Shown piece after piece: positions 50,131-64,000 of a stretch of 64,000 nucleotides of DNA. Position numbers and translations under genes: made by a program. Position 1 is the stretch's first letter. The number at the start of each line of letters is the position of its first letter. Under the pieces are notes generated by a model. That model did not search any database. It was not told where the DNA came from and saw only the letters and a list, made by a program, of their open reading frames with translations. The stretch comes from Sarcophilus harrisii (lineage: Eukaryota; Chordata; Mammalia; Dasyuromorphia; Dasyuridae): contig NC_045427.1 in the NCBI RefSeq assembly GCF_902635505.1, forward strand, positions 511,393,665 to 511,457,664. The letters are read 5' to 3'.

Positions 50131-53100
50131 AAAGTCAAAATAAGTTACAACTTAGATCTTTCTAAACAATGGCTTCAGATCTATAAGGCTGCATAAAATC
50201 CAGTGTTTAAATTTTAATTTTCCTTAAAAGTATTTTTCTGCCTTCTTTCTCTCCCACTCATGACTTTAAAGGACAAAAATAGCATAAGACATGCAATTTA
50301 TTTGTATAGGAACCTCCCTGGTGTGGAAACACCCTTTACTAAGGAAGATCAGTATCTGCTTGACAATTTAGAGCATTAGAAAGTTGCTTAGAGAACTCGG
50401 GGTTAGTTAGGGCTCCTGCTCAAGTTCACATAGGTAAGATGTATCAGAGAGGCTGAACCAGGATGCAGCTTCTCTCCTAGCTTTGCTATCGATTATACCA
50501 CTGCCTATCTATAGTTTTAAAATTAAGCCAAATTTTACATCTTTACCTCAAATGTTGCCTCTTTCCCCTGAACACAATTATTTATTCACTTAGCTAATAC
50601 ATTATGAATATCTGCTATTTAAAAAGTACTGTGTAAAATACAGAAATGCACAAGATATTGTCCCTGTCCTCAAAAAGCTTATAATTCATATTCTAAAATT
50701 TGGCGATAACTAGCTAAATGAGTGGGTTCTTATCCATATAGTACTAAATAGACTTTGGGAAAGAATTCAGTTACTTGACACAGGTATAAGACCAATGACT
50801 AAGTTGATTAAAAAGAAGAAAAATTAGATTACATAAAAGAGAATTCTTTCCAGGTCTAACTTAGAAAATTCACAGGGACAAACAGTCTAAATGGGAAATT
50901 TCAACAGTCTAAATGAATTAAACTTCTAAGTTTTCAGAAAGTATTTCTTTAAATTCTAGACTACTGAATTTATAAGCTATAGCTTGTCAACCATTAGCTT
51001 CCTATAAATATTTCATTTATTGAACTTAAGTCAAAGAGTAGTTCTGCCCTGTGGGGAGGGAAAGGGATTGGATATCAGGGTTCTAGTTCTGATTTGGTCT
51101 GTAGTGAATTGTGATTTGGGTGCAGCCCTTTGGCTGCTCTGTGTCTTTCATCAAATAGGGATATTTATCTCACGGGGTGTTGAGGACAAAGTTGTATGAG
51201 GAAGTGATCCGTGCTAAGAAGGCAGAAGGGCTTATCACTAGGGAAAGTAGGGCCCAGAAAAGTAAAAGGTAGTCCAGAACAGGAATCCTAGGAGAAATAA
51301 GAAAGAAAAATATTCTAAAAAAAGAAAAGAAAAGAAATAGCAAGATTAAGAAAGAAGAAAAAGGACAAAGGAAAATGTGAGCAACTTTGAGAATGGGAGG
51401 ATTTTGTGAGAGAACCCCTTCTGGGGAATAATTTTGAGATTTCAGAAGGAATCTGCTTGGCAAGGGATTTTGTGATGGAAGATGGCATGTGTTTGGCAAC
51501 ATAAACTTTATTGGAATTTGGTGGAAAATCTGCGGCAAAAAAAAAAAAAAAAAAAAAAAAAATTCAAGGAAAATAACCAAATACTGGTCTATCACAAGGA
51601 TCTTGACTAAATTTGTACTTTACCCAGCTTTCTTTTCTGGTACCTACTGCTAGAAACCAGGCAGACACAATGATTACAGAAAGGAGCAACCTCTGAAGAA
51701 AATAAATAGTAGTTGACTTTGGCCTACTATATAGAAACCCTTTTATCCTTCATCCCTTTTATTTTCCTAACCAATGCCTGCAGATCTATAAAAATCTAGA
51801 TCTTTTCCAGCTAGAGATCTCCTCAAATGTAGTGGAATGGGAATTGCTGGCCCTCAGTTTAATTTTACCTCATTTTCTAAAATAAAGCTTCTAAAATAGT
51901 ACTACCCTTTTCTCCCATTTTTCTTCTGGGTCATTTAGTTATTTTGTTAAGCCTATTAGGTAGTTAATAAAAGGGTGGTCACTTGACTGTCTCTCTTCTA
52001 CCAAAGAAACCTAATAGCAGTGGGGTCACAGGTTATATATCCTTTGAAGAGGTGTTCCTGAAGCAATCAATTCAGATCAGTTAACACATCAAGATCTTGA
52101 AATGTGATTTGGACTAATCAAGTGTTGATCAGAGAGACATTGATTTTCATATCACCATATTATCTGTTTTGAAATGGGGAGAATCAACCTTTCCCCAGGC
52201 CTATTTGAGCAAACAGAATGCATTAACTCCCAATTTCAATAAAGAAATAGCATTGCAGCCTTAACAAAGGACTGAGGCCCCATAACTCTCCACATGGTGT
52301 AGGGGACTGACAGATTTTGACATTAGGAAGAGTCTGGAGTCAAATGAGTGGCCTCTATGAGCTTCAGTTTCCTCATGTGTAAAATGGAGGTAACATACAC
52401 AGAATGTTTAGAAGCACACAGGAGATCATGCAGATAAAGTGACCTGTAAACTTTAAAAGCTTCATATAAACATCAGTTACTACTATGCATTTGTGCCCTC
52501 CCTACTTTAGGTTTCTATTCTAAAGAAGATATTCTTTTCTTCTTTCTCCAAACTCCCAAGAGGAAAAGTAGATGATAGCGAGCAGTTTGCCCAAAGGTTA
52601 AGGATTAGTAGTAGAAGTTCTTGTGATTATTGGGTCCAGGATCAGACTGGGCAAGCATTTGGACTAAGTGTATTGGGTCTAGCATAAAAAGGCTAGACCT
52701 TGGGAAGTGAGAATTGATAGGGCTGGAGATAGTCCCTGGTAAAGTTAGAGAAATCAGGAAGGGGGTTGATTTTTGACCTCTGAGCAGAGTATACAAGACG
52801 CAGGATATTGTAGGAAGAAGAGACTAGGTAGATGGGATAATATCCTACCCCTCCCTCCAGTTTGTGGTGATCTCACTATGCCTCTTCTATCTCTGGGTGT
52901 CCCTTTCCCCCCCCCTTTCTCTTATTTTCACTTTCCCTCTTTTGTTTATTTCTTTTCCTTAACTGCTCATAATATGGAACTAAAGAGCTTTTAAAAAGTA
53001 TTTATTGAATCAAGTTTTATGTTTCCAGTTCTTGATATAAGGTGCTTTATATTAGTTCATGGTCCTTGTATTTTATTTTCTCTAACAGAAAACAGGTCAC

Positions 53101-53219
53101 AGCCTCATGCTGTATAGTATCCATGCCTTGATTTTCCAACTGTCAAGAGATTTCCTAGTTGGGGAGGGAAGGAAGAATCACAGAAATTCAAATCTGTGCT
53201 TGAACCTATGAATGAACAA
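50131..53219. other. Intergenic, right part
   Basis: No gene recognised. Worn repeats: MIR-like antisense at about 50390-50520, ancient-repeat start at 50575-50700 (ttgtccctgtcctcaaaaag), MIR-like sense at 52310-52460 (agcttcagtttcctcatgtg). A-run at 51537-51562. Confidence 0.5.
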
Positions 53220-54352
53220 TGCAGTTCACCAATTCCTGTTTATTTGGGAGAGTTGGGAAGTGGAGTGGAGAAGGAGATGAAGATGATACCAATAAAAAAA
53301 GTAATAAGACATCCAAAATGGGTATGGAGAAAGGCATGGGCTAGAGCAGTAACACTGATTCTATAATTGGAAAGGAATAGTGCACATTCGTAAGTACCTG
53401 GTGCAAGTCTTATAATAAAACTAACTCACAACTAAGTACAGTGGAATACTACATTATACATTCATACATGTTTCTACCATTTGATGATTTTGTATATACA
53501 GTATACGTTCTGCTTTTATAAATGTACAGCTTGAGGAAGAGAAATCCTTCTTGTAATAGGTACAACATTACACATAAAACCAACATGGGCCAGCCACATT
53601 CCAATTTAAGACGCAAAGAAGGCAACATGGATAACCCATCCCTCCCATGCCCCCTGCTCCTACCCAGCCAGACCATCCCTTACAACCAATTCTGGGCAAA
53701 GTGCAAACCAGCTGTTCCATATCTGCTTGAAGAGACTTAGCACAGCATCCCTCCCCTTCAGCGTTTGGATGCAGACTGTTCACTCATACTCTTTAATTGT
53801 CAGTTTTCTGTCTAAGGATGATCCAGAGCCTTGTTTGGGATGGATCCTTCCAGGGAGAGTTGCAGCTTTGGCATAGAAGTGTAGAGAAGACTGTGTCAAG
53901 AAGTTTGGGGGTTTTTGTTCTGTTTTGTCTGGGTTTTTTTTTTTTTTAACCAAAGAGACTTCAACTAAAAGGCACTTGTCAACAAACAGCCTTTAACACT
54001 TTCCCGGGCCTGCATTGGAAAATGACTTGCTGCTTTGACAGAAATCAAAATGACTGAATGGACTTCACCTTCCATCTGACTAAGTTTAAATACAATAAAT
54101 AAATCTCTGTCCTTCTGTATTCCTATGACTTAGTCTACCTGGTTGCCTTTTAGATAAGAATAATTCCTAACAATATCCCCCCACCCTCCCCCTGGCTTCT
54201 TAATAAGCTCCCTAGTGAAGGCGCAGTCAAGAGTTCCAGGCCACAGAGAAGAAATTGCTTGCTGTTACTTAGAAGGGGAATCATCTAAGATGTTCTGTGC
54301 TTCATCTGTTTCTAGGACTCCTCCCTAAATATGGTCCAGCATCTCTTTGTGT
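53220..54352 (-). other. MYO1E: MYO1E 3' UTR (extent inferred)
   Basis: Region after the stop. The first canonical - strand AATAAA I found is at 53239-53244 (TTTATT on +), giving about 1.1 kb. It includes a TGTATATA motif at 53493-53500 that fits a Pumilio site. The stretch 53,440-54,350 carries no recognisable interspersed repeat, as expected for UTR. The end point is uncertain. Confidence 0.45.
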
Positions 54353-57327
<2,975 letters not shown>

Positions 57328-57573
57328 TGTTGTTGTTCACTCATGTCCAACTCTTTGTGACTACATGGATGATATTGTCCTTAGGGTTTTCTTGGAAGAT
57401 ACTGGAGTGCTTTGCCATTTCCTTCTCTAGCTCATTTTAGATGAGGAAACTGAGGCAAACAGAATTAGGTAACTTGCTCAGACTCATATAGCCACTAAGT
57501 ATCTAAGGCCAGATTCAAACTTGGGGCTTCCTGATTCCAGGCCCAGTATTCTTTATCCACTGATCACTTAGCC
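57328..57573 (-). repeat. Marsupial SINE, long form, antisense
   Basis: ttgttgttcactcatgtcca, tgctttgccatttccttctc, gatgaggaaactgaggcaaa, ctttatccactgatcactta: reverse of the long form at 35230-35445. Confidence 0.88.
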
Positions 57574-58620
57574 TATAACACATATTAAATATGTAATTCT
57601 TTCTATTTGTCTGTCTATCTATCCATCCAGCCACTTCTTGGCTTCCTCTTAATTTTGCTATTTCCTATCTCTATAAGAATATTGTGGAGCTTACTATTTG
57701 ACAATAAGCATCCTCCTCTGTATCAGTTTCTTCATTTAGATAATACAGGGGTTTACAAATTTTAAATATACACATACACACATTTATGCATATATACTCT
57801 TGTATTTGGAATTGATGTCTCTGTAACGGAGACATAATTTCATATACAATCCTTATTTTCTGTATTACTTTGTATCTGGAAATCTTCATGTTTCTTGCTT
57901 TTTATTTTTCTTCAGAATGACAAAAAATTTCAAAAAAAAAATTTTGGGGAGACTATTGAATAAAAAATCTTGATTAAATGCCTATGTATTATGCATAGGG
58001 GAATACAAAAATAGCATTTTCCAAAAAATTTGATATTAAATAAAAATACTTTGATAATTGTATTTTGGTATAATTGAGTTTTCTTTATAATCCCATGCAA
58101 CATATTTTATGCATTTTCAAACCTTGTTCTGAGAAGGGTCCAAGACAAAAAAGATGATGTTAAGGGTCCTTTTCAGCTTTAAAACCTATATTACTATCCT
58201 ATGATCTAGACTTGATTGAGGAATCAAGTAGAAGGAAATCCTCTGCTCTGTTGCTCAAGCTTTCTTGAGCAAATGTAAGGTTCTCAAAAGGAGAATTCCA
58301 TTTTTGTTTATTGTATCCCTACTGCCTAACACACAGTAGGCGCTTAATCAGTGCTTTCCAATAAGATGAAATGCATGCAAAAGCTTGACTGCATACTTGC
58401 ACAGGAAGCACAGTATAAAAGTGTGTGTTTTTTTTTTTTTTTTTTTTTTTTTTTACCACCAGAGAAGTGTTTCTGCTCATCTTTTGCTCCTACCTTCAGA
58501 GAAAACTGGGGGGTTGGGAGACAGATTAGAGATGACAAGCTGCTGGTGAGCACACCTGGCTCACTGTAATCCCAAACAGGTGGGTGTGGAGGTGAGGGAG
58601 AGGGCTGCTGGGTAGGAGAG
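57574..58620. other. MYO1E intron, unassigned
   Basis: AT-rich; T-run at 58427-58454. No gene or clear repeat. Confidence 0.45.
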
Positions 58621-58634
58621 TGGAGCCCCAAGAA

Positions 58635-58740
58635 CCAGCAGGGGGAGATGTTCCTCCTACTGTGAGACTCACTCATTCCTTTGGAACTTAGGCAACGTAC
58701 CAGGAATGTGGCAGGGCCCTTCCATTCCGGAAGAATGGTT
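58635..58740 (+). promoter_or_regulatory. Possible regulatory cluster (CTCF-like and TEAD-like motifs)
   Basis: CCAGCAGGGGGAGA at 58635-58648 is close to the CTCF core. M-CAT/TEAD-type sites CATTCC (58674-58679), GGAATG (58703-58708) and CATTCC (58723-58728, inside TTCCGGAA) follow within 55 bp. GC content is higher than around it. Motif matches only; no functional evidence. Confidence 0.35.
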
Positions 58741-59369
58741 CCGGGAGTGGGGCGGGAACAGAACCTAAAGGTCACTCAATATCCACTCCCTGGAACTGAC
58801 CTCTTTTTCATGCATCCAAATTGCTTTGCTTTCCTTTGAGAGGCAAATACACCTGCTATGCATCTCAGGCATTAAATCATTTCCTAGTTAATGTTTATTG
58901 AAAATCCCAGCTTTCCTGTTCTGAGAAATGCTTACTGTGAAAGTATGCGGTGTAAGTAGTTTCTTAATTAAAGTAGCTTATATTGAGACTATGTCAGCAC
59001 TGTACTAATAAAAGCCCATTAGCCTAGGTATTAAGAGGAGTCATCTGATTTCTTTGCAATAACAAATAAAAAAAAAGGAAGGAGGGACTGGAGGTGGGAA
59101 AGAAGCTAAGAAGTAGTTATTTTATTTTCCACTTATGGAAGGTCAAATCCCATTATAAGAAAAATACAGCTGACATTTCCATTAAAGCAGGTTGGAGAGC
59201 ACAAAACAAACGAAATACTGGGTGTGGGCAAGAGAGAATATTTGTCTGCTTCTGTATGCCAGGAAAAATGCACCATTAACACAAGTTGACGGGGCTCCTG
59301 ATTGGTGCTTCTCTCAAGTAGGGAGAACTAGAAGCAACTGAATTCTACAGAAAATACTAGGAACCTTCT
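58741..59369. other. MYO1E intron, unassigned
   Basis: No gene, repeat or exon recognised. Confidence 0.45.
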
Positions 59370-60080
59370 TTGTGCAAAGCACCATATCAGGTGCTGGGCA
59401 TACAAAAAATGCTGAGGAAAAAAGTGGCCCTGGAGTAAGGGATTCTGGGTTCAGATCCTGCTGTAATGCTTACTATCTGTGTGACCCTGTACAATTTACT
59501 CCACCTCCCTTTTATAATACTCCACCTCCCATTTATCTTATTTATAAAATGAGAGGGTCCATGTTTCTTTTCAGTTCTTAGTCCGTGAGCTTAAGGAAAT
59601 TCAGAATTTTAACAAATAGGAGGGAGGAGCAGAAGAGATTTTACCTGAACCTGGTCTTGAAAGAAATCAAGGACTCTTAAGAGGCAGACATAAGAGGAGG
59701 AAGTACACTTTAAGAAAGGCTTTGCAAATAGTCACATGAGATTGGAGAATAGTAGATTAGTGTATCATGACCATTGTATCGGAAGAAGAAAAATCTGAAG
59801 TTTGGAAAGGTTGGCTGGGGCCAGACTATGAAGCCCTTTCATTGCCAGTATGAAGATTTTATTTTATCTTAGATACAGTAGAGTTAATAAGGATTCTTGA
59901 ACAGGGAAGTGAAATGGTCAGACTTGTGTTTTAGGAATACTAATTCAGCAGCTGTATGGAAGAGTAGGAGATAGAACAGAGGCTATAACAGCTGAGAGGA
60001 GATGAAGACTTAAACCAGGCTAGGAATAGGTCATAGAAGAGAAAACATGAAGGAGCTGTTGGAATCAGACATAGAAGTTG
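59370..60080 (+). repeat. Second copy of the ancient mammalian repeat, with MIR-like piece
   Basis: gcaccatatcaggtgctggg at the left, a MIR-like piece at 59430-59560, then ggggccagactatgaagccc, tgaacagggaagtgaaatgg, tcagacttgtgttttaggaa. Same family as 8280-9890. Confidence 0.6.
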
Positions 60081-60195
60081 AAACCTATTCGAACTGGAAC
60101 CAAGCTGTTAGTAGCTTGCAGAAGTTATGGCCTGGGATAGAGGAAAGTTTGAATTGTATAGTGAATCAGTAGTAGCATGTGAAAGAAGAGGAACC

Positions 60196-60196
<1 letters not shown>

Positions 60197-60241
<45 letters not shown>
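60197..60241. repeat. C35A10 tract
   Basis: 35 consecutive C (60197-60231) followed by 10 A. On the MYO1E sense strand this reads T10G35. No clear SINE lies to its left. Long homopolymers are error-prone in assemblies, so the length is provisional. Confidence 0.9.
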
Positions 60242-62559
60242 GCACATTTGTAGCAATCATGAAATCATGTGACAGCATTTTGTTCCTTTCAAAACAGTCT
60301 CCCTGGAAAAATTTACATTTATTCCAATGAAGGTCCTAGGCTCAAAACACATGCGATATGCCCGCTGTAGGACTGCCTTCAGGGCCAGCCACATCATAAC
60401 CTCAGAAAAAAGTTAGTTTCCTTATTCTTGTGATTATGCTTTACCTTAAACCCCAAATGATACCACTAATTGTAATAGCTCATCTTATTCAGCTGACTTG
60501 TTTCTGAATGCCTTGTGTTTTTCTCCCAAATATACCATCACTGAGGGTACATACAAGCATGTCACAGGTTCGTAGAATAATTCACATTGGGGTGGGGGAA
60601 TCACACATGTGCATGCATACATGTGAGTATGTATAAAAGTTCACCTGGTCTCCCCAGGAGCCTTTAAGAACAAAAACTATCTTATCCTGCTTCTATATCT
60701 CCTAAAACATCTATTACAGCCACTTGTTGAAAGACTGATCAGATGTATGAATGAAGGGTTTGACTAACACAATCACTGACAAAGCAATCAGTATTTCTAA
60801 TTTTTACAAGATTAGCTAGTTAAAGCTGTGAATTCTTCCCACTTATCTATGAAACAATTTGAAATTATATAAATTAATCTTAACTGCTCACACTCTTCAC
60901 CTAAAGTTCCAACTTCTGTCCATTTACCTCAGGGAAGTTCAAGGCAGAAAGAAAGGTGCCATTCATGTCAATATATTTATGTGGTTTAAAAAAAAAAAAA
61001 AAAGCCAGAAACAAACAGGCACCTATTGACTAGGAAAGACTGAACTATTATAGTATTGAATGTAATGGAATACTGTTTTTTCTGCAAGAAATATTTAAGT
61101 ATGAGGGATTGAAAGAAACATGAAAGAACTACGAATTGATGCAGTGCTCATCTCAGAAAATAAATGAAAGAAAGTATTTCTCAGAATATAAATGAAAAAA
61201 TGCACCCCCTTGCTTCCTTTAGAGTGAAGAATATTGCCTCTGATGGTTGACATTTTAACTTCATTTATAACAAAGAATTCAAGATGGAGGGGGTTATACT
61301 AATAAATTATCACCCAAAGAGGTAAATAATAATAAAAAATTTAATAAAAAAACATTCAAGTAGATCACCTGAAAACTCACTTGCTGCTCTTGGGCCAGAC
61401 CAGCTTCTTTAGGCTGTGCAGGCAGGCACTTATTTACTAAGTGTGACCTCTGCCAACATGCTCTGAAGAGAACTGTTTGTGTATACTAAAAGGTGGGGGA
61501 TGGTGGTGGAAGGTGAGAGCTGGAATTGCATGAGAGTCATAGGTCTCAGTTTGCTTCCTTGGGACAGTTTCCTATTGTCCCTCTCTCCCCTCCCCCCCAA
61601 AAAAAGAAACTTGAAAATTTATGTACTCAATCAAGGCAGCAGAGACAAGCCATCAGAATTCAGCCGAAATCTCTACTTTAACCAAAATGACTCAAGCATT
61701 CTCTTCACTTAAGATTTGCAACACTCCCTTTGTTCTGAGTCATTTCACTTGGCTAAACAAGACATTCGTCATTCAGCAGCTGGAGCTTTTTTTGAATCCA
61801 TTACAGCTTTGAGATAATGGAGTATTATTTACCATTGAACTGAGCCCATGCCTTGAGAGAAGGCATGTGTTTATGCTGATAGGGAGTCAGGCAAATGTGT
61901 AGGGAAAATATATGTTGGGGGAAGGGAAGAGAAGAGAGAGAGAGAGGGCAAACAGCATTCCACTTTGCACTGCTGGATTTTTTTAGCAGGTACTGGCCAC
62001 ACTATTGTCTTTCTCCTTTCAAATTCTATCCCATGATAGAATTAGATAGAAATAGGCAAGAAGCCTATTTCTTATATACTCTCTCAGAATGTACCTTTCC
62101 TAAACTAAATCAAAGTTCATTAGTCTAGAAAATTACAGATCTCTCAAATTTCATTCTTGTGGATGATCACAAAAATCACAGAATTTTATCAAGTTGGAAA
62201 GGACTTTAGAGGTCAAGTAACCTAAGCTCTGAACCTAGGTGAGAATTCTTTTTATCCCTGACAGGTCATCTCTATACCAGGGGTGTCAAATTCAAAAGGA
62301 GCCAGATCCCTTGGCTGCCTATTAGCTTAGAAAACCACAAATTAGCATCATCTGTGTTTTATTGTAATTTCATTTATTTGTTAACCATTTTTTCACTTAT
62401 ATTTTAATTTGGCCAGATTTGGGAGTTTTGGTGGGCTGTATGGGCAAGTTAGACTTTGACTTTGGTCTTTGAGTTCTTCTAGTGACGAGGAGCTCATTTG
62501 ACTGTTGGGCTATTAGAAAATTCTTTATATTGACCCCAGATCTACCCCTGTAATTTGAG
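60242..62559. other. MYO1E intron, unassigned
   Basis: No exon. A-run at 60987-61002, GA-rich run near 61925-61945. Mostly unique-looking. Confidence 0.45.
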
Positions 62560-62689
62560 TGTGAGGCATTTGGGGTTGACTTGCCAGGGTCACACACTAG
62601 GAAATATTAAGTATCTGAGGCTAGATTTGAACTCAGGTCCTCCTGACCTCAGGGCTGGTGCTCTATCCACTGCATCATCTAGTTGCTCC
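62560..62689 (-). repeat. Marsupial SINE, antisense
   Basis: gtgaggcatttggggttgac, ttgccagggtcacacactag, ggctggtgctctatccactg, catcatctagttgctcc. Confidence 0.85.
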
Positions 62690-63125
62690 TATCTCTCTGT
62701 AACTCTTTGGTGCTATACACATCTATTTTTCCACAAAATCCCTTTGAATACTTGAAAGTGCTCCCTAACCTAAGTCTTCTGTTCTTCAAACTAAGCATCC
62801 CTAGTTCCTCTGTTTGTCATATCATGGTTTTCAGACCCCTCATGTTCCCAGAGACTTTCCTCTGGATACGTTTATTTGTCTATCAGTCAATTAACAAGTT
62901 TTTATTAAGTGTCTCCTCTCCTATATTAATGTGTAGCATTAGGCTACATAGGAAAAAAACCCCACTATCACAATAGTCCTCAAGGAACTCAGGGAAATTA
63001 GATATACTCAAAAAATATATATACAAACAACACATACATATAAAAGAAATGTTCTTTGGTCAACAGCACATCAAATGAGTATGAATGAGCAGTGTGATGG
63101 TAAGGTTTTCTAGCTCAGAACTTCT
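62690..63125. repeat. Ancient repeat start and unassigned sequence
   Basis: 62890-63090 (aagtttttattaagtgtctc, agtcctcaaggaactcaggg) resembles the opening of the ancient repeat at 8290. The rest is unassigned. Confidence 0.4.
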
Positions 63126-63129
63126 TTTT

Positions 63130-63330
63130 TGTTAGTAGTAGTTTACTTTACCAAATACATATAAAGGTAGTTTTCAACATTCATTTTCACAAGACATTGT
63201 GTTCCAATTTGTCTCCCTCCCTCCCCAAGACAGCAAGCAATCTGTTGTAGATTAAATATGTGCAATCCTTTTAAATATATTCCTCTATTTGTCACTTTTT
63301 TCTCCTTGCAACCCCTTTTCTCCCGAGATA
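63130..63330 (-). mobile_element. Old L1 3' end, antisense
   Basis: catataaaggtagttttcaa, acattgtgttccaatttgtc, ccaagacagcaagcaatctg: antisense L1 3' UTR. Confidence 0.75.
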
Positions 63331-64000
63331 TTTTTACATGACCCCAGGTATAAGGGTCTATAAAACAGATATACAAACCAAAGATTTACTAATAATAAAT
63401 CACAATTTTGCAACCCCCACATTCAATTATGAGATCCCAGATGGGGCTACAAACCACGGTTTAAGAAACTGGGGTCTATCATACTTTATCAGAGGTCAGG
63501 GTACTCTTTGCACCTTGGATCATTGAAGTTTTACTTCTTCCCACTATAATGGGGAGCTGACAATATTTTGTTTCCATTTGCTCATAAGTCACTTAACTTT
63601 GCTGTCATAATGGAAGAGAAAGCAGGCCCAAGGGTCTTGTATTGGTCAGAATGGCCGTGTGTTGACTTAACATGATGAGCAGTGTAGAACAGAACACTGA
63701 CCCAGAGACTCTCCACCTGCTGATCTTATCTAAACATCACTAGCCACAGACATGCTTGTTAATCAAAAGTACTAGATATATGAGCAAAGGGTAATTTGTG
63801 AGCTTGGTTATGTATGGTTATTCCCAAGAGAGGATTGACAACTCTAGTTTTCTATAGATATTCTTTTCTCTTTCGGTTTTCCACACGTCACTGAATCGTC
63901 ACCTGTATCTAGCCCCTAAGCTGTGAATATACTCAACTAAGGCTCTGTACTCTTTCTACACTATAAATTTTCTCTTGGCAACCTCCATAGGTCCAAAGAT
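63331..64000. other. MYO1E intron, right edge
   Basis: No exon or clear repeat recognised. Confidence 0.45.

Noticed and set aside
58344-58775. 143-codon - strand frame in the MYO1E intron
   Set aside because: Does not resemble the MYO1E TH2 region or any domain I know; it includes a poly-Lys run from a T-tract.

Overview
The window is vertebrate nuclear DNA from a mammal, almost certainly a marsupial. Two host genes can be read with confidence. About half of the rest is interspersed repeats: long antisense L1 pieces, tRNA-derived SINEs with a ggcagctaggtggcgcagtggatag-type head and a gcaattggggttaagtgacttgccc-type tail, and solo retroviral LTRs. The repeat wording is what I associate with Australian marsupials, but the species cannot be fixed from sequence alone.

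Layout. 1-4,180 is intergenic repeat (LTRs, an L1, a SINE). 4,180-5,960 holds two CpG-rich blocks. The second is the promoter and first exon of CCNB2 (cyclin B2), with three CCAAT boxes and a CHR element. CCNB2 runs on the + strand from 5,490 to 46,341 in nine coding exons that join without a break into 398 codons, the length I recall for human cyclin B2. Intron 1 (13.3 kb) and intron 3 (22.6 kb) are swollen by L1 and LTR insertions, while introns 2 and 4 are only 84 and 96 bp.

46,510-53,220 is intergenic and I find no gene in it. On the - strand, the last two coding exons of MYO1E (unconventional myosin-Ie) lie at 54,353-54,429 and 55,433-55,602. They encode the proline-rich linker and the C-terminal SH3 domain. 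The rest of the window, to 64,000, is MYO1E intron. The CCNB2-MYO1E tail-to-tail order matches the human 15q22 region as I remember it, which supports both calls.

The two genes do not form a pathway unit. CCNB2 makes a mitotic CDK1 partner and MYO1E a membrane-actin motor; they are simply neighbours. I found no undescribed molecular system. The most interesting points are four solo LTRs of one family with perfect 6-bp target duplications inside CCNB2 introns, an LTR inserted at the edge of another LTR, a C35 tract that is poly-G in MYO1E pre-mRNA, a CTCF/TEAD-like motif cluster in the MYO1E intron, and a second CpG block upstream of CCNB2.
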